From Vibrio tetraodonis (GTDB lineage Bacteria > Pseudomonadota > Gammaproteobacteria > Enterobacterales > Vibrionaceae): a DNA stretch of 64,000 nucleotides. Of the stretch, positions 34,611 through 44,374 are shown piece after piece. Every line of letters begins with the position of its first letter. The stretch's first letter is position 1. The DNA is taken from NCBI RefSeq assembly GCF_003350295.1, contig NZ_QLYY01000016.1, forward strand, positions 113,902 through 177,901, written 5' to 3'. The translations under genes and the position numbers were made by a program. Under the pieces are notes generated by a model. That model searched no databases and was not told where the DNA came from. It saw only the letters and a program-made list of their open reading frames with translations.

Positions 34611-36704
34611 ATGAAATTTAATTTACCATTTGCTAACAAGCTACCATCCATACCCCAAAGAGCAATGCCTGCGGTCGGCGCTCCTATTATGGTATTGGCG
34701 ACGTTGGCAATGGTTGTATTGCCCATTCCACCATTCTTACTGGATTTATTTTTCACTTTTAACATAGCGCTTGCGATGGTAGTACTACTGGTTACCGTCT
34801 ATACACGCAGACCTTTGGATTTCGCGGCATTTCCGACTGTGCTTCTTATCGCCACGCTATTGCGTTTGGCGCTAAATGTTGCTTCTACTCGTGTTGTCTT
34901 ACTTTATGGTCATGAGGGAACCAGCGCCGCTGGTAGCGTGATTGAGGCATTTGGTAGTGTGGTTATTGGCGGTAACTACGCGGTTGGTCTGGTGGTGTTC
35001 CTTATCTTGATGATCATTAACTTTATGGTAGTTACGAAAGGTGCTGGTCGTATTTCTGAGGTGAGTGCCCGATTTACATTGGATGCTTTACCCGGGAAAC
35101 AAATGGCGATAGATGCTGACCTCAATGCAGGCCTAATTGACCAAGACCAAGCGCGTACCCGTCGTCAAGAAGTGACGAAAGAAGCGGATTTCTACGGTTC
35201 GATGGATGGTGCGTCAAAATTTGTTAAAGGTGATGCAATTGCAGGTATTCTGATCTTATTTATTAATATTATCGGTGGTTTATCGATAGGAATGATTCAG
35301 TATGATTTACCATTTGGTGAAGCAATCCAAATCTATACCTTGTTGACTATTGGTGATGGTCTGGTCGCCCAAATTCCATCACTTCTGCTGTCTATTGGCG
35401 CAGCCATTATGGTAACCCGTCAAAATACTGATGAGGATATGGGGCAGCAAGTCGTCTTTCAGATGTTTGATAACCCCAAAGCTCTGATGATAACGGCTGG
35501 CATTCTCGGTATAATGGGCCTTGTTCCTGGAATGCCTCATTTTGCTTTTCTGCTTCTCGCCGTGTTAGCAGGTGGAGCGGCTTATTGGATCTATAGAAAA
35601 CAGAAACAAAATGCTGACAAGGCCAAGCTTCCGGCGAGTAAAGATAAAGAAGTCCCCACTCCAAAAGAGCTTTCCTGGGATGATGTCCAACCCGTTGATA
35701 TCATAGGACTTGAAGTAGGCTATCGTTTAATTCCTTTGGTAGATAAGGAACAAGGGGGAGAGCTGCTAGAGCGGGTTAAAGGCGTTCGTAAAAAGCTTTC
35801 ACAGGACTTTGGATTTCTGATTCCTGCGGTGCATATCCGTGACAACCTTGAGCTCACTCCAAATAGTTATCGAATCACTTTAATGGGAGTTGCAGTTGGA
35901 GAAGCAGAAATCCGACCTGACATGGAACTGGCGATAAACCCAGGTCAAGTGTACGGAATGGTAGAGGGTGAGCCGACTATTGACCCAGCTTTTGGGCTGG
36001 AAGCCACTTGGATAAAGGATGACCAGCGTGAGCATGCTCAAGCTCTTGGCTATACAGTCGTTGATTCTTCAACGGTTCTGGCTACACATTTGAGTCAACT
36101 TCTCACCAATAATGCCTCTCATCTGATAGGTCATGAAGAGGTGCAGAATTTACTTGAAATGCTTGGCCGAAGTACGCCGAAACTAGTAGAGAGTTTTGTT
36201 CCTGACCAACTGCAATTGGGTGTTGTGGTCAAGGTATTACAAAACTTACTCAATGAAGCCGTGCCGATTAGAGATATACGGACCATAGTTCAGACTTTGG
36301 CTGAGTATTCAAGTAAGAGTCAAGAACCTGACATCTTAACAGCAGCTGTTCGCATCTCATTGAAGAGATTAATTGTTCAAGAAATCAATGGGATAGAGCC
36401 TGAGCTTCCAGTGATTACTTTGATTCCAGAGCTGGAACAGATATTGCACCAGACAATGCAGGCGTCTGGAGGAGAGTCTGCTGGAATCGAACCCGGTTTA
36501 GCAGAGCGACTGCAATCTTCGTTAACTCAAGCCACTCAAGAGCAAGAGTTGAAAGGAGAGCCAGCAGTTCTTCTCACTTCTGGGGTGTTGCGTTCTACGC
36601 TGGCGAAATTCGTCAAGAACACAATTCCATCACTGCGAGTACTCTCCTATCAGGAGATTCCAGACGAGAAGCAAATACGCATTGTTCAAGCTGTAGGTAA
36701 CTAA
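34611..36704 (+). CDS. flhA: Flagellar type III export protein FlhA
   Basis: FlhA is the main membrane component of the flagellar export gate. The 697 aa protein has eight predicted transmembrane helices in the first half, the FHIPEP-family loop (TKGAGRISEVSARFTLDALPGKQMAIDADLN, in part) and a large cytoplasmic domain that receives substrate-chaperone complexes. It is the first gene after the sigma-54 promoter and is 32 bp from flhF. Confidence 0.96.
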   Translation: MKFNLPFANKLPSIPQRAMPAVGAPIMVLATLAMVVLPIPPFLLDLFFTFNIALAMVVLLVTVYTRRPLDFAAFPTVLLIATLLRLALNVASTRVVLLYGHEGTSAAGSVIEAFGSVVIGGNYAVGLVVFLILMIINFMVVTKGAGRISEVSARFTLDALPGKQMAIDADLNAGLIDQDQARTRRQEVTKEADFYGSMDGASKFVKGDAIAGILILFINIIGGLSIGMIQYDLPFGEAIQIYTLLTIGDGLVAQIPSLLLSIGAAIMVTRQNTDEDMGQQVVFQMFDNPKALMITAGILGIMGLVPGMPHFAFLLLAVLAGGAAYWIYRKQKQNADKAKLPASKDKEVPTPKELSWDDVQPVDIIGLEVGYRLIPLVDKEQGGELLERVKGVRKKLSQDFGFLIPAVHIRDNLELTPNSYRITLMGVAVGEAEIRPDMELAINPGQVYGMVEGEPTIDPAFGLEATWIKDDQREHAQALGYTVVDSSTVLATHLSQLLTNNASHLIGHEEVQNLLEMLGRSTPKLVESFVPDQLQLGVVVKVLQNLLNEAVPIRDIRTIVQTLAEYSSKSQEPDILTAAVRISLKRLIVQEINGIEPELPVITLIPELEQILHQTMQASGGESAGIEPGLAERLQSSLTQATQEQELKGEPAVLLTSGVLRSTLAKFVKNTIPSLRVLSYQEIPDEKQIRIVQAVGN

Positions 36705-36736
36705 GTCGCGGACGTGCTAGAAGATGGACATAGACT

Positions 36737-38209
36737 TTGAAGATTAAACGATTTTTTGCTAAAGACATGCGCACCGCTTTGCTGCAAGTGAAACATCAGT
36801 TAGGCGATGATGCGGTTATCATGTCGAATAAAAAAGTCGCTGGTGGCATAGAAATTGTTGCAGCGGTTGATAATGAAACAGCTGCTGCTCGTTCAGCGGC
36901 CAAAAAAGCATCGCAGCCTCGTCAAAGTAATGCTCAGACTACTGCGAATAAAAACGCTACTGTCAGTAAACAGCGCGCGCTAGAGGAAGACAAAGTTAGC
37001 TTACAAGCCAAAGCTGGCAATGGCTCTATGACAAAGCGCTTTGCCCACATGCTGAAACAATATAGTGACGCGACAGCAGATAGGCGGGAGAGTGAAGAAG
37101 ACAATCCCGATTCACTGTCTTCACTGCTCAAACGGCAGTCGAATGCGAACAATCAGGTCAATGGTGTAAAGCTTCGTGAAGACTCTCCTCTCGCCAAACT
37201 TATTGCTCAAGATAAAAGTGGGGAACAGCAGCTGCGCCTGGACCCAAGTCGTTATGAGCGGAATCGTAAAGATGAATCAGCAGCGGGTAATGACGAGCTA
37301 GAAGAAATGCGCGAAGAGATGACTTCGATTCGTCGACTGCTAGAGCATCAGGTTTCTGGCCTCATGTGGCAAGAAGTCGAGCGTCGTGAGCCATTAAGAG
37401 CCATGCTTATCAAACGTTTGGAGCGGATGGGAGTGTCTGCAGATCTTGCTGATCAGTTAGCCTGTTATATACCAGAAGATACTGCGCCAACGAAAGCGTG
37501 GAAAGCTTTGCTTGGCCTAGTGTCAGATCAAGTGCCGATTTCGAAGCAAGATATCATTAAGCGTGGTGGGGTTGTTGCTTTGCTTGGGCCTACAGGAGTG
37601 GGAAAAACTACGACGGTGGCTAAGCTAGCGGCAAGAGCAGCGATGGAATACGGTTCAGATAATGTCGCACTAGTTACCACAGACACTTATCGGATTGGTG
37701 CGCATGAGCAGTTAGCCATTTACGGAAGAATCATGGGATGTGCCGTAAAAGTTGCTAAAGATTCCAAAGAGTTAGCCGATGTAATTTACCAATTGAGGAA
37801 CCGTCGTTTAATTCTTGTTGATACCGCAGGTATGGGGCAAAGAGACGTACGTTTATCCGAACAATTAGATACATTAATGCACGAAAGTGGAGAAGTTATT
37901 CATAGCTATCTTGTGTTGCCTGCGACAGCTCAAAGAAAAGTTTTGCAAGAAACTATCGATCATTTCCAGAGGATTCCTCTATCAGGGTGTATCCTTACTA
38001 AATTAGATGAATCGTTAAGTCTCGGTGAGTTTGTAAGTGTCGTTGTGCAAAATGCGCTACCAGTGGCCTACATCGCTAATGGGCAAAGAGTTCCAGAAGA
38101 CATAGTGATAGCTCAGCCCAAATACATGGTAGCGAAAGCAAACGAATTGTTAGAGAAGTCGACAGATAATGAACCTCACTATTGGAACAGTGAAGTAGAA
38201 AGGTTCTAG
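36737..38209 (+). CDS. flhF: Polar flagellar GTPase FlhF
   Basis: FlhF is an SRP-like GTPase that sets the polar site and start of flagellum assembly. The 490 aa protein has the N-terminal B domain start MKIKRFFAKDMRTAL, a charged linker, and the NG domain with P-loop GPTGVGKTT at about 284-292 followed by the DTYRIGAHEQL and DTAGMGQRD motifs. The start is TTG at 36737, with AGAAGATGGA upstream; no in-frame ATG fits the family start. The weak start codon may keep the level low, which matters because FlhF dosage sets flagellar number. Confidence 0.94.
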   Translation: MKIKRFFAKDMRTALLQVKHQLGDDAVIMSNKKVAGGIEIVAAVDNETAAARSAAKKASQPRQSNAQTTANKNATVSKQRALEEDKVSLQAKAGNGSMTKRFAHMLKQYSDATADRRESEEDNPDSLSSLLKRQSNANNQVNGVKLREDSPLAKLIAQDKSGEQQLRLDPSRYERNRKDESAAGNDELEEMREEMTSIRRLLEHQVSGLMWQEVERREPLRAMLIKRLERMGVSADLADQLACYIPEDTAPTKAWKALLGLVSDQVPISKQDIIKRGGVVALLGPTGVGKTTTVAKLAARAAMEYGSDNVALVTTDTYRIGAHEQLAIYGRIMGCAVKVAKDSKELADVIYQLRNRRLILVDTAGMGQRDVRLSEQLDTLMHESGEVIHSYLVLPATAQRKVLQETIDHFQRIPLSGCILTKLDESLSLGEFVSVVVQNALPVAYIANGQRVPEDIVIAQPKYMVAKANELLEKSTDNEPHYWNSEVERF

Positions 38210-38222
38210 GCGGCGGACGATT

Positions 38223-39110
38223 ATGACGAAAAAAATGATACAAGACCAAGCGAGTGGACTACGTCGTTTAACACAACCTTCTCTTACCAAAGTGATTGCT
38301 GTCACAGGTGGAAAAGGTGGGGTTGGCAAATCCAATGTAACCTTAGGGCTGGCTATGTGTATGGCCCGACAAGGCAAAAAGGTTATGGTTTTGGATGCCG
38401 ATCTTGGGTTGGCAAATGTCGATGTTATGCTTGGGATACGCTCAAAGAAAAATCTAGGGCACGTTCTAGCGGGGGAGTGTGAGCTCAAAGATGCTATTGT
38501 TGAAGGACCATATGGAATCAAGATAATACCAGCAACATCGGGTACACAGGCAATGACGGAATTGTCCCATGCACAGCACGCTGGGCTCATTCGCGCTTTT
38601 GGTACTCTAGAAGATGAGATGGATGTCTTGCTTATTGATACTGCAGCTGGAATTTCAGACATGGTAGTGAGTTTTTCACGCGCAGCCCAAGATGTGGTCG
38701 TGGTGGTCTGTGATGAGCCTTCATCTATTACAGATGCTTATGCTTTGATTAAACTTTTAAGTAATGAGCATCAAGTTCAAAGATTTAAAATTGTTGCTAA
38801 TATGGTCAGAAGCTATCGTGAAGGGAGAGAATTGTTCGCAAAATTGACTTTGGTCACAGAGCGATTCTTGAATGTTGGTATCGAGCTCGTAGCATGTATC
38901 CCATTAGATGATAAAGTTCGACAAGCTGTTAAAAAACAAAAGATTGTAGTGGACGCATTTCCCCGGTCACCTGCATCATTAGCGCTTGGGTCTTTGGCAA
39001 ATAAAGCATTAACTTGGCCGATTCCCAATACCCCGAGTGGACATCTGGAGTTTTTTGTAGAACGCTTACTTCATACAACAGAGATGTTAGAGGAACCATT
39101 TGGTGAATAA
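38223..39110 (+). CDS. flhG: Flagellar number regulator FlhG (MinD/ParA-type ATPase)
   Basis: FlhG limits polar flagella to one by opposing FlhF and dampening FlrA. The 295 aa protein has the deviant Walker A GGKGGVGKSN (about 29-38, signature Lys31), the Walker A' DADLGLANVD and DTAAGISD. A C-terminal amphipathic helix for membrane binding is likely. HubP, encoded 26 kb upstream, is its known polar anchor in Vibrio. It overlaps the start of fliA by eight bases. Confidence 0.94.
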   Translation: MTKKMIQDQASGLRRLTQPSLTKVIAVTGGKGGVGKSNVTLGLAMCMARQGKKVMVLDADLGLANVDVMLGIRSKKNLGHVLAGECELKDAIVEGPYGIKIIPATSGTQAMTELSHAQHAGLIRAFGTLEDEMDVLLIDTAAGISDMVVSFSRAAQDVVVVVCDEPSSITDAYALIKLLSNEHQVQRFKIVANMVRSYREGRELFAKLTLVTERFLNVGIELVACIPLDDKVRQAVKKQKIVVDAFPRSPASLALGSLANKALTWPIPNTPSGHLEFFVERLLHTTEMLEEPFGE

Positions 39111-39837
39111 GGCATTGACCTATGACCAACACGCAAATCAAGACAGCCGACGAGCATTTTTAGAAAAATACTCAGTGCTCGTTAAACGCATTGCTCACCA
39201 TTTGCTCGGTCGTTTGCCACCGAGTGTTCAGGTTGAGGATCTTATCCAAGCAGGAATGATAGGGCTGCTCGAAGCACAAAAAAATTATGATGGTAGCAAA
39301 GGAGCAAGTTTTGAAACCTATGCTGGCATTCGCATTCGGGGTGCTATGCTTGATGATATACGTCGTGGAGATTGGGTGCCTCGTTCGGTACACAAAAACA
39401 GTCGTGAAATTAGCCAAGCTATTTCTCAACTGGAAGGTGAGCTTAATCGAGACCCAACAGATGCAGAGGTCGCCAAACGGATGGAGATGAGTCTAGAACA
39501 ATACCATAGTGCTTTGGCCGATATAAATTGTTCTCGTCTTATTGGTATGGACGATTTAGGGGTGTCAGAAGATGCGATTTCTCACGAAGATGCAGACGAA
39601 GAAAATGTCCCATTTCAAGGGGTAGCAGATGAGTATTTTCGCACCGCTCTGATAGAATCTATTAAATCACTACCTGAAAGAGAAGCTCTTGTTCTTTCGC
39701 TTTATTACGATGAAGAGTTAAACTTGAAGGAAATCGGTGAAGTAATTGGCGTTAGCGAATCACGCGTAAGCCAGATACTGAGCCAATCAATGCAACGTCT
39801 ACGCACAAAGCTAAGTGTTTGGACAAACGATGACTAG
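39103..39837 (+). CDS. fliA: Flagellar sigma factor FliA (sigma-28)
   Basis: FliA drives late flagellar and chemotaxis genes. The 244 aa protein contains sigma-70 regions 2 (QVEDLIQAGMIGLLEA and FETYAGIRIRGAMLDDIRRGDW), 3 and 4 (LVLSLYYDEELNLKEIGEVI). The GTG at 39103 gives the family start NKALTYDQH, has GAGG about nine bases upstream and overlaps the flhG stop. Confidence 0.95.
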   Translation: MNKALTYDQHANQDSRRAFLEKYSVLVKRIAHHLLGRLPPSVQVEDLIQAGMIGLLEAQKNYDGSKGASFETYAGIRIRGAMLDDIRRGDWVPRSVHKNSREISQAISQLEGELNRDPTDAEVAKRMEMSLEQYHSALADINCSRLIGMDDLGVSEDAISHEDADEENVPFQGVADEYFRTALIESIKSLPEREALVLSLYYDEELNLKEIGEVIGVSESRVSQILSQSMQRLRTKLSVWTNDD

Positions 39838-39870
39838 AAATCACTGACATAGAACTCAGTGGAGGCAATT

Positions 39871-40251
39871 TTGAATAAAAATATGAAGATCCTTATTGTT
39901 GACGACTTTTCAACAATGCGCCGTATCGTTAAGAACCTACTTCGCGACTTGGGGTTTAACAATACACAAGAAGCGGACGATGGCTTAACGGCGTTACCAA
40001 TGCTCAAAAAAGGTGATTTCGAATTTGTTGTGACGGATTGGAACATGCCTGGTATGCAGGGGATAGACCTTCTAAAGCATATTCGCGCCGACGATGAGCT
40101 GAAGCATTTACCAGTATTGATGATCACGGCGGAGGCGAAGCGTGAACAGATAGTTGAAGCGGCGCAAGCTGGTGTAAACGGTTATATAGTTAAGCCGTTC
40201 ACTGCAGCAACACTAAAAGAAAAATTAGATAAAATCTTCGAACGTTTATAA
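39871..40251 (+). CDS. cheY: Chemotaxis response regulator CheY
   Basis: CheY phosphorylated by CheA binds the flagellar motor switch. It is a single receiver domain with the phospho-acceptor Asp in VVTDWNMPG, the acidic pair IVDDF, and Thr and Lys in [10 protein letters not shown] and [12 protein letters not shown]. The frame is open from a GTG at 39859 (130 aa). But GGAGG lies within that extension, five bases before a TTG at 39871, so the shorter 126 aa form ([13 protein letters not shown]) is the likelier start. Confidence 0.94.
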   Translation: MNKNMKILIVDDFSTMRRIVKNLLRDLGFNNTQEADDGLTALPMLKKGDFEFVVTDWNMPGMQGIDLLKHIRADDELKHLPVLMITAEAKREQIVEAAQAGVNGYIVKPFTAATLKEKLDKIFERL

Positions 40252-40291
40252 GTCAATAAATTGACGCAGGGACGCGAAAGGCCAATTCAGA

Positions 40292-41011
40292 ATGATTTCA
40301 TTAGAACAGGCGAAGCACCTCGTAGAGTTGTTAGAAAGTGATCAGCAAGAAGAAGCTGACAAACTTGTGGTGAGTATACAGGAAAGTTCTCCTAATCCGG
40401 TTTTTCAAGAAATCGGTGAGTTAACTCGTGATTTGCATGAGTCTTTAAAACAATTCAGTGGGGACGACCGCATTAGTGCGATAGCAAATGCTGAAATTCC
40501 TGATGCGAAGGACCGACTTCAGTACGTGATTGATAAAACGGAAACGGCGGCCAATAAAACTATGGATGCAGTCGATAGGTGCATGCCGATTGCGGATAAT
40601 TTACATGAGGGGTTACTTAAAGTTCGCCCTCAATGGAATGAGCTCATGCACGGAAGGATTGAGCTTGCTGAATTCAAAGTGCTTTGCCATCGTATTGATG
40701 AGTTACTAGGTGAAGTAGAAGGGGACAGTTCTGAGCTGCGAGGACAACTGACAGAAATTCTTATGGCGCAGGACTTCCAAGATTTAACTGGTCAGATTAT
40801 TAGTAGAGTGATCACTTTAGTCAATGAAGTAGAAGGCCGGCTTGTTGAGATTCTGACCGCATTCGGTGCGGAGCAGCTTGAAGAAGCGGAACATAATAAA
40901 AATAAATCATCGATAGACCCAGAGGGGCCAATACTCAACGCTCATGAAAGGGAAGACGCAGTTGCATCACAAGATGAAGTTGACGACTTACTCTCGAGTC
41001 TTGGGTTTTAG
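40292..41011 (+). CDS. cheZ: CheY-P phosphatase CheZ
   Basis: CheZ removes phosphate from CheY-P. The 239 aa, mostly helical protein has the conserved block MAQDFQDLTGQIISRVI, which holds the catalytic Gln, and a C-terminal CheY-binding tail (ASQDEVDDLLSSLGF). The last motif is similar in type to the repeated DDFDKLLD elements in the following cheA. Confidence 0.94.
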   Translation: MISLEQAKHLVELLESDQQEEADKLVVSIQESSPNPVFQEIGELTRDLHESLKQFSGDDRISAIANAEIPDAKDRLQYVIDKTETAANKTMDAVDRCMPIADNLHEGLLKVRPQWNELMHGRIELAEFKVLCHRIDELLGEVEGDSSELRGQLTEILMAQDFQDLTGQIISRVITLVNEVEGRLVEILTAFGAEQLEEAEHNKNKSSIDPEGPILNAHEREDAVASQDEVDDLLSSLGF

Positions 41012-41020
41012 AGGTAACTT

Positions 41021-43228
41021 ATGAGTTATGAATTAGACGAAGATATTCTACAGGACTTTCTAGTTGAAGCAGGGGAAATTCTAGAGCTTCTTTCAGAGCA
41101 GTTGGTAGAACTTGAAAATAATCCAAATGATAAAGATCTGCTCAATGCAATTTTCCGGGGCTTCCACACAGTTAAAGGTGGTGCAGGATTTTTGGCACTG
41201 ACGGAACTGGTCGATACCTGCCACGGTGCAGAGAATGTGTTCGATATCTTACGTAATGGCCAACGAGATGTTTCTTCGGGCCTGATGGACACCATGCTCA
41301 CCGCTTTAGATACAGTTAACGAACAATTCCAGGCAGTGCAGGAGCGTGAACCTTTACCAAAGGCAGATCAGGCTCTTTTGGATGAGTTACATCGTCTAAG
41401 CAAGCCTCAGTCTGAAGACGAAGCTGGTGGCGGCGAAGCTGAAGCAAGTGCGCCTGCAGAAGAGCCTGCCGCCCCTGAACCTGCAGCGCCCGCTGAACCT
41501 GAAGCTTCGGGTGGTGATGGCGGTTCTATTGATGAAATTACCCAAGATGAGTTTGATAAACTCCTCGATGAACTGCACGGAGAGGGGGCTTCTCCAGCTG
41601 ATGATGCAGGTTCAGACGGTGGCGCTGCGGCACCAGCGGCTGATAGCGGTGATATCACCGACGATGAATTCGAAAAATTGTTAGACGACCTGCATGGTTC
41701 AGGTAAGGGGCCAGGAGAAGAAGGAGGTACCCCTCCAGCAGAAACCAAAGCCGACGCAGCACCTCAAGGTGGTGATGATGGCTTAATGACCGATGACGAC
41801 TTTGATAAATTACTCGATGATATTCATGGCGCAGGCAAAGGCCCGACGATTGAAGAGCTAGACGCAGCAAGTAAACCTGCTTCAGAGAATGCCGCTCCTG
41901 CTGCTAAGGCTGAAGCGCCAAAAGAAGAAACGCCTCCTCCAGCTCCGAAAGCAGAACAGCCAGCGGCAGCATCTGCCAAACCAGCGGAAAAAGCAGCACC
42001 GCCAGCTAAGAAAGAAGCAGCGCCGCCAGCTAAGAAAGCCCAGCCTCAAGCCGAAGCCACCGTTCGGGTCGATACCTCGACACTTGATACCATTATGAAC
42101 ATGGTCGGTGAGTTGGTATTGGTTCGTAACCGCTTGCTTAGCTTGGGGTTAAATAGTAACGACGAAGAAATGGCGAAAGCGGTAGCAAACCTTGATGTAG
42201 TAACAGCCGATCTTCAAGGCGCGGTAATGAAGACTCGAATGCAGCCGATCAAAAAGGTATTTGGCCGTTTCCCTCGAGTTGTGCGCGATATAGCCCGTAC
42301 TCTGAAAAAAGACATCAATTTGGAGATGCGTGGGGAAGAAACCGATCTCGATAAAAACCTAGTTGAAGCGTTAGCGGATCCACTGATTCACTTGGTTCGT
42401 AACTCGCTAGACCATGGTATTGAGATGCCGGACGATCGTGTCAAGGCTGGTAAGCCTCAGCAAGGTAAAGTAATTCTTTCAGCCTCTCAGGAAGGTGACC
42501 ATATTGAATTGGCCATTGTCGATGATGGTGGCGGTATGGACCCAGAGAAACTAAGAGGAATTGCGGTTTCACGTGGAATGATGGACGAAGATGCGGCCTC
42601 ACGTTTAACGAACAAAGAGTGTTTTAACCTCATCTTTATGCCTGGTTTCTCAAGTAAAGAAGAAATCTCAGATATATCAGGGCGTGGTGTAGGTATGGAC
42701 GTGGTGAAAACCGCCATCAATACACTCAATGGCTCTATCGACATTGACTCTGAAATGGGCAAAGGAACTAAGATTACGATCAAAGTGCCTTTGACCCTCG
42801 CTATCTTGCCAACCCTGATGGTAGGGGTTGCAGGCAACCCATTTGCACTTCCGTTGGCGAGTGTGAATGAAATTTTCCATCTTGATTTGAGCAGAACCAA
42901 TGTTGTCGATGGACAGCTAACCATCATTGTTCGAGAAAAGTCTATACCTCTGTTTTATCTACAGAACTGGCTAGCTCCTAAATCCGCAGATATGGAGCTT
43001 CGCAAAGGCCATGGACATGTCGTTATTGTGCAAATTGGTAGCCAGAGAGTTGGATTTGTCGTTGATACTTTAATAGGGCAAGAAGAAGTGGTTATCAAAC
43101 CTCTCGACAGTATGCTTCAAGGAACGCCGGGCATGGCCGGTGCGACGATCACCAGTGACGGGCATATTGCTCTGATTTTGGACGTTCCAGATTTGCTCAA
43201 GCAGTATGCAGCTGCTTCTCGAATCTAA
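41021..43228 (+). CDS. cheA: Chemotaxis histidine kinase CheA
   Basis: CheA autophosphorylates in response to chemoreceptors and feeds CheY and CheB. In this 735 aa protein the P1 HPt domain has His49 (FHTVKGGAGF). A long Ala/Pro/Glu linker (about 135-345) then carries three copies of a 15-residue motif (ITQDEFDKLLDELHG at 173, ITDDEFEKLLDDLHG at 212, MTDDDFDKLLDDIHG at 256). The dimerisation domain follows, then an ATP domain (LVRNSLDHGIE, DDGGGMDPEKL, SGRGVGMDVVK), then a CheW-like P5 domain. In Vibrio this linker region is where ParP and ParC contact CheA, so the repeats may be docking sites (inference). Confidence 0.95.
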   Translation: MSYELDEDILQDFLVEAGEILELLSEQLVELENNPNDKDLLNAIFRGFHTVKGGAGFLALTELVDTCHGAENVFDILRNGQRDVSSGLMDTMLTALDTVNEQFQAVQEREPLPKADQALLDELHRLSKPQSEDEAGGGEAEASAPAEEPAAPEPAAPAEPEASGGDGGSIDEITQDEFDKLLDELHGEGASPADDAGSDGGAAAPAADSGDITDDEFEKLLDDLHGSGKGPGEEGGTPPAETKADAAPQGGDDGLMTDDDFDKLLDDIHGAGKGPTIEELDAASKPASENAAPAAKAEAPKEETPPPAPKAEQPAAASAKPAEKAAPPAKKEAAPPAKKAQPQAEATVRVDTSTLDTIMNMVGELVLVRNRLLSLGLNSNDEEMAKAVANLDVVTADLQGAVMKTRMQPIKKVFGRFPRVVRDIARTLKKDINLEMRGEETDLDKNLVEALADPLIHLVRNSLDHGIEMPDDRVKAGKPQQGKVILSASQEGDHIELAIVDDGGGMDPEKLRGIAVSRGMMDEDAASRLTNKECFNLIFMPGFSSKEEISDISGRGVGMDVVKTAINTLNGSIDIDSEMGKGTKITIKVPLTLAILPTLMVGVAGNPFALPLASVNEIFHLDLSRTNVVDGQLTIIVREKSIPLFYLQNWLAPKSADMELRKGHGHVVIVQIGSQRVGFVVDTLIGQEEVVIKPLDSMLQGTPGMAGATITSDGHIALILDVPDLLKQYAAASRI

Positions 43229-43252
43229 GTCGCAGAATAATAAAGGATAACT

Positions 43253-44365
43253 ATGGCGATTAAAGTTTTAGTAGTTGATGATTCGAGTTTTTTTCGTCGC
43301 CGAGTCAGCGAGATAATTAACGCAGAGCCTCGCCTAGAGGTGATGGATGTGGCGACCAATGGCAAAGAGGCGGTCGATAAGGCATTACGTCTTAAGCCTG
43401 ACGTGATCACTATGGACATAGAAATGCCAGTTATGGATGGTATCACTGCCGTTCGTGAAATCATGGCCAAAGGTCCAATTCCAATACTGATGTTTTCATC
43501 ACTTACTCATGACGGAGCAAAAGCTACTCTAGATGCTTTAGATGCAGGAGCGCTAGATTTTCTACCCAAGAAGTTTGAAGATATTGCTCGTAACCGCGAT
43601 GATGCAGTGTCATTACTACAGCAGCGAGTGATAGAAATCTCTTCTCGTCGTTCCTCTATGAGAAGGCCTGCAAGTAAGCCAGCAGCCCCTTCCGCTATTT
43701 CTGCACCTGCTTCTTCAGCTCAGAGAACGACTAAACCTGCAGCGCCAACAAAACCCTCATCCGCTGGACGTTTTAAATCGACAGGGAAGCGTTATCAGCT
43801 AACGGCAATAGGAACCTCTACGGGTGGCCCTGTGGCTCTGCAAAAAATTCTGACCCAGTTGCCTGCGAACTACCCTCATCCGATTTTACTCATACAGCAC
43901 ATGCCAGCCACTTTCACGGCAGCCTTCGCGAGTCGTTTAAATTCTTTGTGTAAAATCAAAGTTAAAGAGGCTGAAGATGGCGATTCACTTAAGCCTGGTG
44001 TGGCATATCTTGCTCCTGGCGGAAAACAAATGATGATCGATGGACGTCCAGGTTCAGCCAAGCTCCGCGTGATTGATGGCGGCGAAAAAATGAATTACAA
44101 GCCCTGTGTCGATGTCACCTTTGGTAGTGCCGCTAAGATTTATTCCGATCAAGTACTATCGATGGTACTAACCGGTATGGGAGCTGATGGCAGAGAAGGA
44201 GCCCGAATGCTGAAAAGTGCGGGCGCGACGATTTGGGCGCAAGACGAGGATAGCTGTGTGGTATATGGTATGCCACAAGCCGTTGCAAAAGCAGGCTTAT
44301 CGACTGAAGATTTACCGTTGGATCGGATAGCAGAGCGTATGCTAGTTGAAGTAGGTTTGTCCTAG
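43253..44365 (+). CDS. cheB: Chemoreceptor methylesterase/deamidase CheB
   Basis: CheB removes methyl groups from chemoreceptors for adaptation. The 370 aa protein has an N-terminal receiver domain with Asp55 ([13 protein letters not shown]) and an Ala/Pro/Ser linker. The esterase domain has the catalytic Ser189 in [10 protein letters not shown], His in QHMPATFT and Asp in [10 protein letters not shown]. It sits 24 bp after cheA. Confidence 0.95.
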   Translation: MAIKVLVVDDSSFFRRRVSEIINAEPRLEVMDVATNGKEAVDKALRLKPDVITMDIEMPVMDGITAVREIMAKGPIPILMFSSLTHDGAKATLDALDAGALDFLPKKFEDIARNRDDAVSLLQQRVIEISSRRSSMRRPASKPAAPSAISAPASSAQRTTKPAAPTKPSSAGRFKSTGKRYQLTAIGTSTGGPVALQKILTQLPANYPHPILLIQHMPATFTAAFASRLNSLCKIKVKEAEDGDSLKPGVAYLAPGGKQMMIDGRPGSAKLRVIDGGEKMNYKPCVDVTFGSAAKIYSDQVLSMVLTGMGADGREGARMLKSAGATIWAQDEDSCVVYGMPQAVAKAGLSTEDLPLDRIAERMLVEVGLS

Positions 44366-44374
44366 GGGTAACGC

